From positions 1 through 54,014 of the forward strand of contig NZ_JAQQTG010000008.1 in assembly GCF_028561335.1 (NCBI RefSeq): a DNA stretch of 54,014 nt, read 5' to 3'. A program made the position numbers and the translations under genes. This document shows, piece by piece, positions 18,956-26,791 of this stretch. Origin of the DNA: Aequorivita todarodis (GTDB lineage Bacteria > Bacteroidota > Bacteroidia > Flavobacteriales > Flavobacteriaceae). How positions within the stretch are numbered: position 1 is the first letter of the stretch; each line of letters begins with the position of its first letter. The notes below the pieces were generated by a model. The model worked only from the letters and a program-made list of their open reading frames with translations, was not told where the DNA came from and did no database searches.

Positions 18956-19840
18956 TTAGTTACGCGGATGGGCGTTTTTATATACCTCCTTCAGTTTTGC
19001 AATACTATTTTGGGTGTAAACCTGGGTTGAGGCCAAACTGGAATGCCCCAAAAGTTCTTTCACCGCATTAATATCTGCGCCTTCATTTAAGAGATGCGTT
19101 GCAAAAGAATGCCGCAATATATGCGGGCTTTTCTTTACTTTTTCTGATGTTTTACTAAAGTATGAATTAATAATCCGATAGACAAGGGTTTCATAAATTT
19201 TAACCCCTTTATTGGTGAGAAATAAATAATCGGAGTCTTTAATAGTTTCAAGCTGCGTCCGAAATGATAAATAAGAATCAAATGTGTTGAGTACGGCGGG
19301 CAGCAGCGGAATAATCCGTTCCTTGTTTCTTTTTCCCAAAACCTTAATGGTTTTCTGCGCGAAGGAAACGTCATTGAGTTTTATGTTTATAAGCTCCGCC
19401 CTGCGTATTCCCGTGGAATAAAAAAGCTCGACGATCAAACGGTCGCGAAGGGCTTCAAAAGAATCTTCCTGCTCCAATAGCTCCATCACGTTTTCAATTT
19501 CCATTTCGGAAAAAGGAACTTGGATCTTTTTTGAAGTCTTTAAGGCTTTGTGCTTTGCCAAAGGGTTGATTTCAATCTGTTCCGTCTTCAAAAGAAATTT
19601 ATAGTATGTTTTTAATGAAGAAATCTTTCGGTTTACCGTCCGGTTTGAAATGCCCGAATCCACAAGCGAAACTATCCAGCTTCGCACGATGGAATAATTT
19701 ACGGTAACAATTTCCGAATACTGATATTCTTCCGAAGCAAACTTTTGAAAATCTTCCAAATCCTTCAAATAAGCAGTCACTGTATGTACCGAATATTTTT
19801 TTTCGAGTTGAAGGTAATCCGTGAAGGCTTGAAAGGACAT
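18956..19840 (-). CDS. xerC: Tyrosine recombinase XerC
   Basis: A 294-residue site-specific recombinase that resolves chromosome dimers at dif. The N-terminal SAM-like DNA-binding domain is about 1-90. The catalytic residues are R146 (TGIRRAE), K170, H240 and R243 (HILRHSFATH), H266 (LLGHSS) and the nucleophile Y275 (QVYTQ). The context (rpsU upstream, hpf downstream) is a housekeeping one, not a mobile element. A 7-bp tandem array lies only 8 bp upstream of the start codon. Confidence 0.95.
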   Translation of the reverse strand: MSFQAFTDYLQLEKKYSVHTVTAYLKDLEDFQKFASEEYQYSEIVTVNYSIVRSWIVSLVDSGISNRTVNRKISSLKTYYKFLLKTEQIEINPLAKHKALKTSKKIQVPFSEMEIENVMELLEQEDSFEALRDRLIVELFYSTGIRRAELINIKLNDVSFAQKTIKVLGKRNKERIIPLLPAVLNTFDSYLSFRTQLETIKDSDYLFLTNKGVKIYETLVYRIINSYFSKTSEKVKKSPHILRHSFATHLLNEGADINAVKELLGHSSLASTQVYTQNSIAKLKEVYKNAHPRN

Positions 19841-19848
19841 TTCTTTAA

Positions 19849-19887
19849 GTTATGAGTTATGAGTTATGAGTTATGAGTTATGAGTTA
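19849..19887. repeat. Heptanucleotide tandem repeat in the xerC leader
   Basis: Five perfect copies of GTTATGA plus GTTA. On the minus strand it is TCATAAC repeated, ending 8 bp before the xerC ATG, where a ribosome binding site would lie. Copy-number slippage could change leader length or spacing. Confidence 0.9.
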
Positions 19888-19928
19888 AATTTAGCGAAAT
19901 TAATATTGATAGGTTAAGCCAGTTGAAA

Positions 19929-19964
19929 TAAAAAAAATCCGCTGGAAAAGTTTCCAACGGATTT
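19929..19964 (-). terminator. Rho-independent terminator after rpsU
   Basis: AAATCCG-c-TGGAAA (19935-19948) pairs with TTTCCA-a-CGGATTT (19951-19964). On the minus strand it is followed by TTTTTTTATTTC. It separates rpsU from xerC. Confidence 0.85.
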
Positions 19965-19991
19965 ATATGTTTAAGATTCAAATAGAATATA

Positions 19992-20186
19992 TTAAATATC
20001 TTCCTGATCTCTTAAGTTCTGGATATATTGTGCTTTTTGAAGCTGTGCTCTTTTCTTAACCGAAGGCTTAGTAAAAGCTTGTCGCGAGCGCAACTGGCGC
20101 ATCGTGCCCGTACGGTCAAATTTACGCTTGAAACGTTTCAGCGCGCGGTCTATATTTTCTCCGTCTTTAACTGGTATAATTAACAT
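19992..20186 (-). CDS. rpsU: 30S ribosomal protein S21 (bS21)
   Basis: A 64-residue basic protein with the bS21 pattern MLIIPVKDGENIDRALKRFK and RQLRSRQAFTKPSVKKRAQL. It binds the 30S platform next to the 3' end of 16S rRNA. In Flavobacterium johnsoniae published work shows bS21 helps hide the anti-Shine-Dalgarno sequence, and that rpsU itself has a strong Shine-Dalgarno that responds to bS21 shortage. The leader here fits that model precisely (see 20193-20206). Confidence 0.97.
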   Translation of the reverse strand: MLIIPVKDGENIDRALKRFKRKFDRTGTMRQLRSRQAFTKPSVKKRAQLQKAQYIQNLRDQEDI

Positions 20187-20192
20187 AGTGTC

Positions 20193-20206
20193 ATCACCTC
20201 CTTTCT
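20193..20206 (-). promoter_or_regulatory. Extended Shine-Dalgarno of rpsU
   Basis: On the minus strand AGAAAGGAGGTGAT lies 6 nt before the rpsU ATG. The plus strand reads ATCACCTCCTTTCT, the 3' tail of 16S rRNA as I know it for Bacteroidota, so 14 nt are complementary. I noticed no comparable Shine-Dalgarno site ahead of the other genes whose upstream sequence I read. Confidence 0.9.
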
Positions 20207-20604
20207 TTAGGACGGCAAAAATAGAAAAAGATTTTAGATTTCAGCCATTAGATTTTAGATTTTTTTCATCGGCAACAATTTGGAAGTAGTCAGTAGAATA
20301 AGCTTTTAACTTCTCTCCTTAGCTATGGATTGGGAATTTTCATTCAAACATCCGTGAAAAATTCCTCATAATACTACAAAAGGCTAACGGTTTTCTATTT
20401 ATTTATGGAACTTGAATGCCTTGAACCGGGAAGGTTTCCAAGTGAAGGTATTGCCACGATCGATACACGATTGGCATGGAATCGATTTTTTCACAGTTGC
20501 CACTCGGTCAAAACCGTTTGAGCTATTGTACTTGTTTCCTTTGTTTCCGTTGGATTTTTGCTCGAAAAGAACATTAATATTCCTGGTGAAATTTTTCAAT
20601 AGCT
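20207..20604. other. Intergenic region upstream of rpsU
   Basis: About 400 bp with AT-rich short repeats (TTAGATTTTAGATT near 20232-20260). Only the weak small ORF at 20399-20608 covers part of it. I see no RNA gene or strong terminator. Confidence 0.5.
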
Positions 20605-20608
20605 TCAT
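20399..20608 (-). CDS. Possible small protein coupled to the beta-propeller gene
   Basis: A 69-residue ORF whose ATG overlaps the TGA of the preceding gene (ATGA), which is the only argument for translation. The composition is Asn/Lys-rich (EQKSNGNKGNKYNSSNGFDR) with two Cys (PCQSC) and a basic tail. No signal peptide, membrane segment or family is recognisable. It could be a chance ORF. Confidence 0.25.
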   Translation of the reverse strand: MKLLKNFTRNINVLFEQKSNGNKGNKYNSSNGFDRVATVKKSIPCQSCIDRGNTFTWKPSRFKAFKFHK

Positions 20609-22236
20609 TCTTTAATGATTTTAATGCTTTCGGTTTTCCCTTCAGAAAAAAGCTTTACTATATACATTCCTGCTTTAAGTTTTTGAATATCGATACTTTC
20701 TTTTTCTGAAATTTCCTCCAGTTGCAACACCAATTTCCCAAGGAAGTCATAGATTTCAATTGCATCAATTGCATTTTCCGAATGGATAAAAAATTCTGCA
20801 GCCACGGGATTTGGATATATCTCAATTTCGGAAGCGACAAAGGTTCCCACGGACAATTCTGGGTCAATATAACTGTAAAGTTCAGTGCCCAATCCTGCCG
20901 TGAAATTGCCGGCGAAGTAAAGTTTATTGCCCATAACCACCATGCTGTCCGTATTGCCCATTGGGTTTGCAGGCGAGGTGGCACTTGATACTCTTTGTGT
21001 GCCGACCGTTGTCCCGTCGGTTACATATAGGTCCGATCCGTTTTCGGAACCCTGTGCCACAAAATAGACCTTATTGTTATAGGCCGTAAACAGCTCCGGA
21101 TCGCTGCTGTTTGGCCCAGTGTTCAAATCGGCGAGCAACTGTGTTCCCGTCGCTGTGCCATCGGAAACCCACAACTCCCTGCCGTTTGTGCCATCGTCTG
21201 CCTTAAAATAGAGCATTCCGTTATGCACAAAGAAATTGCTGGGGTTGCTGTAGCTTCCGGTTCCACCAACATTGATGTCCTTTACCAAGGTGGTGCCAGC
21301 CTCGGTGCCATCGGTACTGAAAAGCTCAAAGCCAGAAGTGCCATTATTGCCATTGAAATACAGTTTTCCGTTGAAGGGCACAAATCGGTCACCAATGTTC
21401 TCACCTATACCACTTTGGGTTCCCGGATAAAGGTCTATGATGCGTTGTGTCCCTGCTTCCGTACCATCGGTTATTTGGGGCTCATAGCCTACACCGCTCT
21501 GTGCGGCATAAAAAATAGCATTGTTGCCAAAACCAATGAAATGACGTGGATGCGAATGGTTGCCGCCCGGGTTGATGTTCTTTAGCCGTTGTGTTCCTGC
21601 CACGGTGCCGTCGCTTACCCAGGGTTCGTTGCCTTCTGAGATGCCTGATGCCGCAAAATACAGAAATCCAGCTGCAGCAGCAAGGTTACGGGGGTTGCTG
21701 CTACCAGCACCAGCGCGAAGGTCCTTGAACAGTTGCGTGCCGGCGGTGGTGCCATCGGTATGCCAAAGCTCCAAGCCATTTGTACCGTCATTGGCCTGAA
21801 AAAAGAGTAGGTTGTTATAAATGGCAAATTCGGTTGGGTTGCTTGAGCTGCTCGGACGGATGTCCTTCAACAAAATGGTTGTGGCGGTTGCGCCTTCCGA
21901 TTTCCATAGCTCATTGCCATTGGTGCCGTCATCGGCCTGAAAGTAAAGGGCACCGTTGAAAGCGATAAGGTCGTCTGGGTTGCTGTGCGCGCCTCCTAAA
22001 TTTATATCCTTTAACAATTGGGTGCCAGCAGTGGTGCCGTCTGAAATATGGATCTCCCTTCCTTCGGAATTGGTCAGGGCAATAAAAAAAAGTTGCTCAT
22101 TGATGACGGTTAGCTCCTGCGGCGTACTGCTTTGACCTCCGGGATTGATATCCTTTACCAGTTGTGGTTCTTGTGAAAATGCTTGAAAGGAAAGCACGAT
22201 GGCAAGTAACGGTATTATTACGTATTTGACTTTCAT
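20605..22236 (-). CDS. Secreted ELWxTDGT-repeat beta-propeller protein with T9SS tail
   Basis: 543 residues. Signal peptide 1-22 (ends SFQAFSQ). At least eight repeats follow of the form ELWVSDGT-x-GTQLLKDI, each with a FxA.DGTNG strand, a pattern that builds a beta-propeller. Residues 467-543 are a type A T9SS sorting domain (EIEIYPNPVAAEFFI, then MYIVKLFSEGKTESIKIIKE). It is therefore exported by T9SS and anchored or released at the cell surface. The ligand is unknown. It starts by ATGA overlap with the small gene before it and lies directly downstream of the hybrid regulator at 22638. Confidence 0.88.
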   Translation of the reverse strand: MKVKYVIIPLLAIVLSFQAFSQEPQLVKDINPGGQSSTPQELTVINEQLFFIALTNSEGREIHISDGTTAGTQLLKDINLGGAHSNPDDLIAFNGALYFQADDGTNGNELWKSEGATATTILLKDIRPSSSSNPTEFAIYNNLLFFQANDGTNGLELWHTDGTTAGTQLFKDLRAGAGSSNPRNLAAAAGFLYFAASGISEGNEPWVSDGTVAGTQRLKNINPGGNHSHPRHFIGFGNNAIFYAAQSGVGYEPQITDGTEAGTQRIIDLYPGTQSGIGENIGDRFVPFNGKLYFNGNNGTSGFELFSTDGTEAGTTLVKDINVGGTGSYSNPSNFFVHNGMLYFKADDGTNGRELWVSDGTATGTQLLADLNTGPNSSDPELFTAYNNKVYFVAQGSENGSDLYVTDGTTVGTQRVSSATSPANPMGNTDSMVVMGNKLYFAGNFTAGLGTELYSYIDPELSVGTFVASEIEIYPNPVAAEFFIHSENAIDAIEIYDFLGKLVLQLEEISEKESIDIQKLKAGMYIVKLFSEGKTESIKIIKE

Positions 22237-22457
22237 AGGTTCTTTGTTTTGAATTGAACGTTTATTTTTTCGGTTACCCTTGGTCTATCAAATGGTTGAT
22301 GATTTTCCATTGGCCGTCCTGTTTTTTGAAATTGCCCAAAGCATTTATGCGGGCGGGCTCCCATGGTTTTGCTGATGTCTGATGTGTCCTGTTCCGCTTG
22401 CGAAGAAGCAGAAAGGCAAATAACAAGTGTGACTAAAATGATTGCTGATTTTTTCAT
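22233..22457 (-). pseudogene. Small secreted protein, probably an internally deleted and frameshifted remnant
   Basis: The in-frame ORF begins MKKSAIILVTLVICLSASSQ, a signal peptide, and runs 74 residues to a TGA that overlaps the ATG of the beta-propeller gene. The 3' half looks unnatural in this frame. The other frame gives ARINALGNFKKQDGQWKIIN followed by HLIDQG and a stop, which resembles the C-terminal strand of an NTF2-like/DUF4440-type protein. I infer an ancestral secreted NTF2-like gene that lost its middle and shifted frame. An ORF start 30 codons upstream exists but would precede the signal peptide. Confidence 0.5.
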
Positions 22458-22637
22458 ACTACAAGGTTTTAACTTAAACATTGCGGGAAAACACAAGCAA
22501 TTGGGAAGGAAAGCAATTTTACACTTTAAAATTCTGAAAAATACCAACTTGCGGTTATCACAGATGTACCAAGTTTTTGCTGTTATGTAACACTGCTATA
22601 TGAAAGATGGAAAATAAGTTCTTTTTGTTGAAAAAAC

Positions 22638-25274
22638 CTATCTCGAACTGTACTCGGATGGAAGGACCCCGTAGTATTTTTTGAAACATTTGCTGAAATA
22701 GGAAAGACTGGAAAAACCCACCGAGTATGCTGCTTGGGAAACGTCGAGACCAGAAGCCAACAATTTGGCCGCCCGTAACAACCGCCTATGGCGTATAAAT
22801 GCCGTGGTACCCTTGCCGGTAAGGGCATTGAGCTTGCGGTGCAACTGCATCCTGCTGGTGCCCACTTCGGCACATAGCTGGGCAACGGTAAATTGGTTGT
22901 CCTCCAGATTGTCCTCCACGGCCTGTATCAGTTTTTTCATAAAAACTTCCTCGGGGCCTGTGATGACTATTTCGGAAACGTCCTGCCCGCTTATTTCCAG
23001 GTATCTTTTTTTGAGCCTTTCCTTTTGCTCCAAAAGGTTCGACAACCGCAACAACAATTCCTCGGTATGGAAAGGTTTGGTAATATAGTCGTCCGCCCCT
23101 GTCTTTAAGCCTTTCAGTTTGGTTTCCATATCGGCGCGCGCGGTAAGCAATACTACGGGAATATGGCTGGTAGTCTCGGTTTCCTTAAGAATTCGGCATA
23201 GTTCCAACCCATCTATTCCGGGCATCATTACATCACTGATTATTAAGTCCGGAAGCGATTTTTTTGCTATCTCAAGGGCCACTTTGCCATCCATGGCATA
23301 TTGCACATTATAAAATGGATCGAGCTTTTCAGTAATAATTTCGGCAAGTTCGGCTTGGTCTTCTACCAAAAGTACCGATTTTGCACCAACTTTATTTTTC
23401 TCATTAGATGGCGGGGGGATTTTGGAAATTGAAGATTTTGATTTCCCACTATCATTTGCTGCATCTTCCCTTTCCGTAGCCCTTTCCATCCTCATCGTAA
23501 ACGTAAAAGTGCTCCCTTTTCCCGGATTATTTTCGGCACTAATGGTGCCACCGTGCAGTTCTACCAACTCCTTGGTTAGTGAAAGGCCGATGCCCGTACC
23601 CGTTATGGGCGCCCCTTCGCCTTGGTAATATCGATCAAAAATATTTCCTATATCTTCCGCGGAAATGCCCTTTCCGTGGTCTTTTATCGAAACGTGGAGC
23701 ATTCCATCGGTATAGGAAGCAGCAAGGTGGATAGCGGTATTTTCGTCGGAAAACTTGATGGCATTGGACAGCAGATTGGAAACTATTTTCTCAAGGGCAT
23801 CGGCATCAAAAAGCACCTGCACATCCTCGCTCGGCATTTGGCTGTTTATGGTTATTTGCTTGCTTGCTGCCATAGAGGAAAAAATGGAGACCTGCGCCCG
23901 TAACGCCCTGAAAATATAATCTGGCCGTTTGTTGAGCCCAAAATAGCCCGATTCCAGTTTGGTAAGGTCCAGGATTTGGTTTATGAGCCGCAACAGCCGG
24001 TCCGTCTGCTGTTTTACGAGATGCCAATCGGCATTTCTTTCGGCGGCCGAATATTTTTCAACGGTACTGTTTATTAATGTGAGCGGTGTGCGGAGCTCGT
24101 GCGAGATATTGGCGAACAGCTTTGTTTTCAGCTCATCGAAGGCCTTTATCTTTTCGGACTGGATGCGCATTTTCAATGCCTTTTCCTTTTCTTCCTCGGC
24201 CTGTGCCGCCGCAATCTTGTTCGCACATATAGAAGAGATGGTTTTCAACACGCCCAAGTGCCGTGCGGTATAGAACCCTTTTTGGGGATGCTCGGAATCT
24301 ATTACTCCCAGCACCTTTCCGCGGAAAACCAGTGGCACGGCGATTTCAGAAAGACGGTTGGCGTCGTCTGCGATGTAGCGCGGATCACGGGAGGTGTCCG
24401 CCACAATTTCCGGGATCGCGGTCTGCGCAACGTGCCCCACGATGCCCGCGCCTATGGGGATGTCAATAGGTTTGAAAATTTCAAATTCCCGTGGGTTTTT
24501 TGTGCCATAGGCCGCTTTTTGGACAAGCACCTGCTTCTTTTCGTCAATCAGGTAGATTACGCAGTCCACAAAACCCAAACGGCCAATGCAGTTTTTGGTA
24601 ACGTCCCAGAGAATCTCGTCCACGGTATTCTTCCCAAAAAGGGAATTTGAAAAGTAGTGTATGGTATCCTCAATTTCGGCAGCCTCTTCCACGGCCAGCC
24701 TTTCCCGCTTTAAATGCCTTGATAATCGGGATGCATAAAAAACACCCAGGACAATACTGCCAAGCAATGTTATGAAGATGTTTACAAAATGGAAATAGTG
24801 CAATTGTCCCTTGGAAAAGGTCTGTGGAAACAGCGAATAGTCAGTAAGTTCCAGCCCTACAAAGGCAGAAGTGCCTAAAACGATCAACAAGACAAGGGCA
24901 CCTTTTTCTTCCAATTCAAACATCAAGATACCGCTTACCAGCACCAAAACCAGTATCAGTTGTATCCCGGCATCCTTGCCCAAAGATGAGGCGAGCCAGA
25001 AGAGAAACAAAACAGACAATACATAAAGCCAGCCTCGGGCCAGTTTTGGATATCCCAGATGATTAAAGAGCCAACAAAGGGGAAACAGAAATACAAAAGA
25101 AAGGGCAATACCAAAACCGTAAAAAGGTTTGCCAATGAAAAAAAACAAATAGTGCAAGGCCGTGAAAACGGACAGTAGCGTATAGAGATTGGCCAGCCTT
25201 ACCTTTTGCGACTCCAAAAAAGGCATCGAAGGTTCTGTACCAATCCTGATGAAATTGAAACTCCCGGCATCCAT
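22638..25274 (-). CDS. Hybrid histidine kinase / response regulator / AraC transcription factor
   Basis: 878 residues. N-terminal membrane segments run from about 30 to 180 (six or so). A GAF domain follows at about 205-355. HisKA has the phospho-acceptor H392 (ANISHELRTPL). HATPase has its N box around 499-509, DHGKGI at 532-537 and GTGIGL at 559-564. The receiver domain has D681 (ISDVMMP) and K733. The AraC-type HTH (about 785-878) ends GFSSLSYFSKCFKKYYGVLP. All steps from sensing to DNA binding are therefore in one protein. It lacks the periplasmic propeller of typical polysaccharide HTCS and has a membrane/GAF sensor instead. The first ATG is only 6 bp from a TATCTTTA element, so M17 (25226) may be the true start. 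It probably controls neighbouring genes. Confidence 0.93.
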   Translation of the reverse strand: MDAGSFNFIRIGTEPSMPFLESQKVRLANLYTLLSVFTALHYLFFFIGKPFYGFGIALSFVFLFPLCWLFNHLGYPKLARGWLYVLSVLFLFWLASSLGKDAGIQLILVLVLVSGILMFELEEKGALVLLIVLGTSAFVGLELTDYSLFPQTFSKGQLHYFHFVNIFITLLGSIVLGVFYASRLSRHLKRERLAVEEAAEIEDTIHYFSNSLFGKNTVDEILWDVTKNCIGRLGFVDCVIYLIDEKKQVLVQKAAYGTKNPREFEIFKPIDIPIGAGIVGHVAQTAIPEIVADTSRDPRYIADDANRLSEIAVPLVFRGKVLGVIDSEHPQKGFYTARHLGVLKTISSICANKIAAAQAEEEKEKALKMRIQSEKIKAFDELKTKLFANISHELRTPLTLINSTVEKYSAAERNADWHLVKQQTDRLLRLINQILDLTKLESGYFGLNKRPDYIFRALRAQVSIFSSMAASKQITINSQMPSEDVQVLFDADALEKIVSNLLSNAIKFSDENTAIHLAASYTDGMLHVSIKDHGKGISAEDIGNIFDRYYQGEGAPITGTGIGLSLTKELVELHGGTISAENNPGKGSTFTFTMRMERATEREDAANDSGKSKSSISKIPPPSNEKNKVGAKSVLLVEDQAELAEIITEKLDPFYNVQYAMDGKVALEIAKKSLPDLIISDVMMPGIDGLELCRILKETETTSHIPVVLLTARADMETKLKGLKTGADDYITKPFHTEELLLRLSNLLEQKERLKKRYLEISGQDVSEIVITGPEEVFMKKLIQAVEDNLEDNQFTVAQLCAEVGTSRMQLHRKLNALTGKGTTAFIRHRRLLRAAKLLASGLDVSQAAYSVGFSSLSYFSKCFKKYYGVLPSEYSSR

Positions 25275-25346
25275 ACCCTTAAAGATAGGGATTTTATGGG
25301 TATTGCTTCAATAGTTTATTAAGTAGAAATCTCGCGGATATGAAGG

Positions 25347-26765
25347 TTATTCCCTGAACAAGGTTGCCCGTTTGCTCAAATCCAAAATAAGCTTTTCCTC
25401 CTCTTTGCTTTCCAGCAACACGTTGTAGTTTTTCCAAAAAGCTTCATTGTAAGGCTTGCTCGAAAAAATATCTGCGGACCAATCGTTTTGTTCCAGTTCC
25501 TGTTTTACGAGTTCCGGATCCTGGATGATGTCGCTGAATAAAATTTCCTGAATGGTGTAGTAATACTGCTCATCCTTGTCAAAACCCGGTTCTGCTTCGG
25601 TCTTTATCCTATCGGAAGAGCGGTCGCCCGTGTTTACGAGTTTTGGTGTTTCGTAATAGATATAGTTCGGGTACATTTTTCCGTCGTAATCTTTATAGGT
25701 CATCACGAGCTTGTGGATGGTCTGCGTATCAAAAAGGCTCTTGCTGCGCTTTTTCTGAACATCGGACGCAGCAACCAATTCGTATTCCACTTTTTTGATG
25801 GCGTAGTTGTCATAATAAATATAGATCCAGCCCTTTGGCTCAAAACCCTCGTTGTAAATGTTTGGCGTGTTCAGCCCAACAAAATCAGCACCTTTTTCAA
25901 TTTTAATTTTATAGAGCTTCCTTCCGTTGTCGACCAAAATAGTGTCGAGTTCAAACTGATGTTTTTCCAACATATTTTTTCCCAACAAAGCGCCCGTAAC
26001 ATTTGAATTGCGGACCAAATTGAGTTTTCCCTTAAAAAGATTTTCCAAACCGTTCACGCGGCTGTCGTTCCATTTTATGGCTTCAATCAATGACGAAGTT
26101 TTTACTAAATTCCTGTTTATGGTTTCAGTCTTTATCCCTTTGCTTTTAAGAAATGCCGCAAAGGTAAAAACGCTGTCGATATCCCGTAGATCGTAACTCT
26201 TTCGAGTTTCGTCCACATTTATTTTTAAGTTGTTTTTGGCTCCGGAAGCATAGCTGGAATCGTATAAGGTGATGGCGCTTTCAATAAGCCATTTATATTC
26301 CTTTTTGTTGCGCTCTTTGTGGCGAAGAAACCCTTTTTGCAGATAGGGTTGTTCGGGAAGGTTTTTCGGAAGTTTTTCAATGGCTTTCTCAACAATGCCA
26401 TTTCCGGTCGTGGGCCGCGGATCTGCAACTATCACCACCTCATCGAGGGAAGCGACGTCTTCTTCCAAAAAAATATCGGATCCGTTTTCAAATTCGCTAA
26501 TGACAACCTTAAAGCTTTTATACCCGATGGAAGAAATTACCAACGTATCCTGCAGATGTTGCTGCGGCACTTTCAAAACGAAATTGCCATCGGCATTGGT
26601 TATGGAGCCGATAGTTGTGTTTTCAATATAAACACTGGCGCTTTCAATGGGCTGGAAGGTCAGGAAATCGGCTACTTTACCTTTTAGCTCGGTTTGGGCG
26701 AAGGTGGTTGCGGTGATGAAAAAAATAAATAAGGTGAAAAAACTTTTTAAAGTGAAATGCTTCAT
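25347..26765 (-). CDS. Carboxypeptidase-regulatory-like domain protein
   Basis: 472 residues. Signal peptide 1-23 (TATTFAQ). A CarboxypepD_reg-like beta-sandwich spans about 26-105 (LKGKVADFLTFQPIESASVY, then GSITNADGNFVLKVP). It is the same domain that begins TonB-dependent receptors, but no plug or barrel follows. The rest (about 130-472) is a periplasmic or surface domain with FLRHKERNKKEYKWLIESAI and a region reading YKDYDGKMYPNYIYYE, like uncharacterised Flavobacteria proteins. Function is unknown. It ends 72 bp upstream of the regulator gene and begins 26 bp after the acyl-CoA dehydrogenase. Confidence 0.8.
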   Translation of the reverse strand: MKHFTLKSFFTLFIFFITATTFAQTELKGKVADFLTFQPIESASVYIENTTIGSITNADGNFVLKVPQQHLQDTLVISSIGYKSFKVVISEFENGSDIFLEEDVASLDEVVIVADPRPTTGNGIVEKAIEKLPKNLPEQPYLQKGFLRHKERNKKEYKWLIESAITLYDSSYASGAKNNLKINVDETRKSYDLRDIDSVFTFAAFLKSKGIKTETINRNLVKTSSLIEAIKWNDSRVNGLENLFKGKLNLVRNSNVTGALLGKNMLEKHQFELDTILVDNGRKLYKIKIEKGADFVGLNTPNIYNEGFEPKGWIYIYYDNYAIKKVEYELVAASDVQKKRSKSLFDTQTIHKLVMTYKDYDGKMYPNYIYYETPKLVNTGDRSSDRIKTEAEPGFDKDEQYYYTIQEILFSDIIQDPELVKQELEQNDWSADIFSSKPYNEAFWKNYNVLLESKEEEKLILDLSKRATLFRE

Positions 26766-26791
26766 TTCCTGAAATTAGAATTATGAATAAA

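Noticed and set aside
18956-19840. XerC as an integrase of a mobile island
   Set aside because: It lies between rpsU and hpf in a conserved housekeeping order, and there are no attachment-site repeats or cargo genes.
20412-20615. Plus-strand ORF of 67 codons
   Set aside because: It is antisense to the 3' end of the beta-propeller gene and the small ORF, with no coding signal.
24099-24650. Plus-strand ORF of 183 codons opposite the hybrid regulator
   Set aside because: It is antisense to the GAF and HisKA region, which shows clear conserved motifs; the ORF has no recognisable features.
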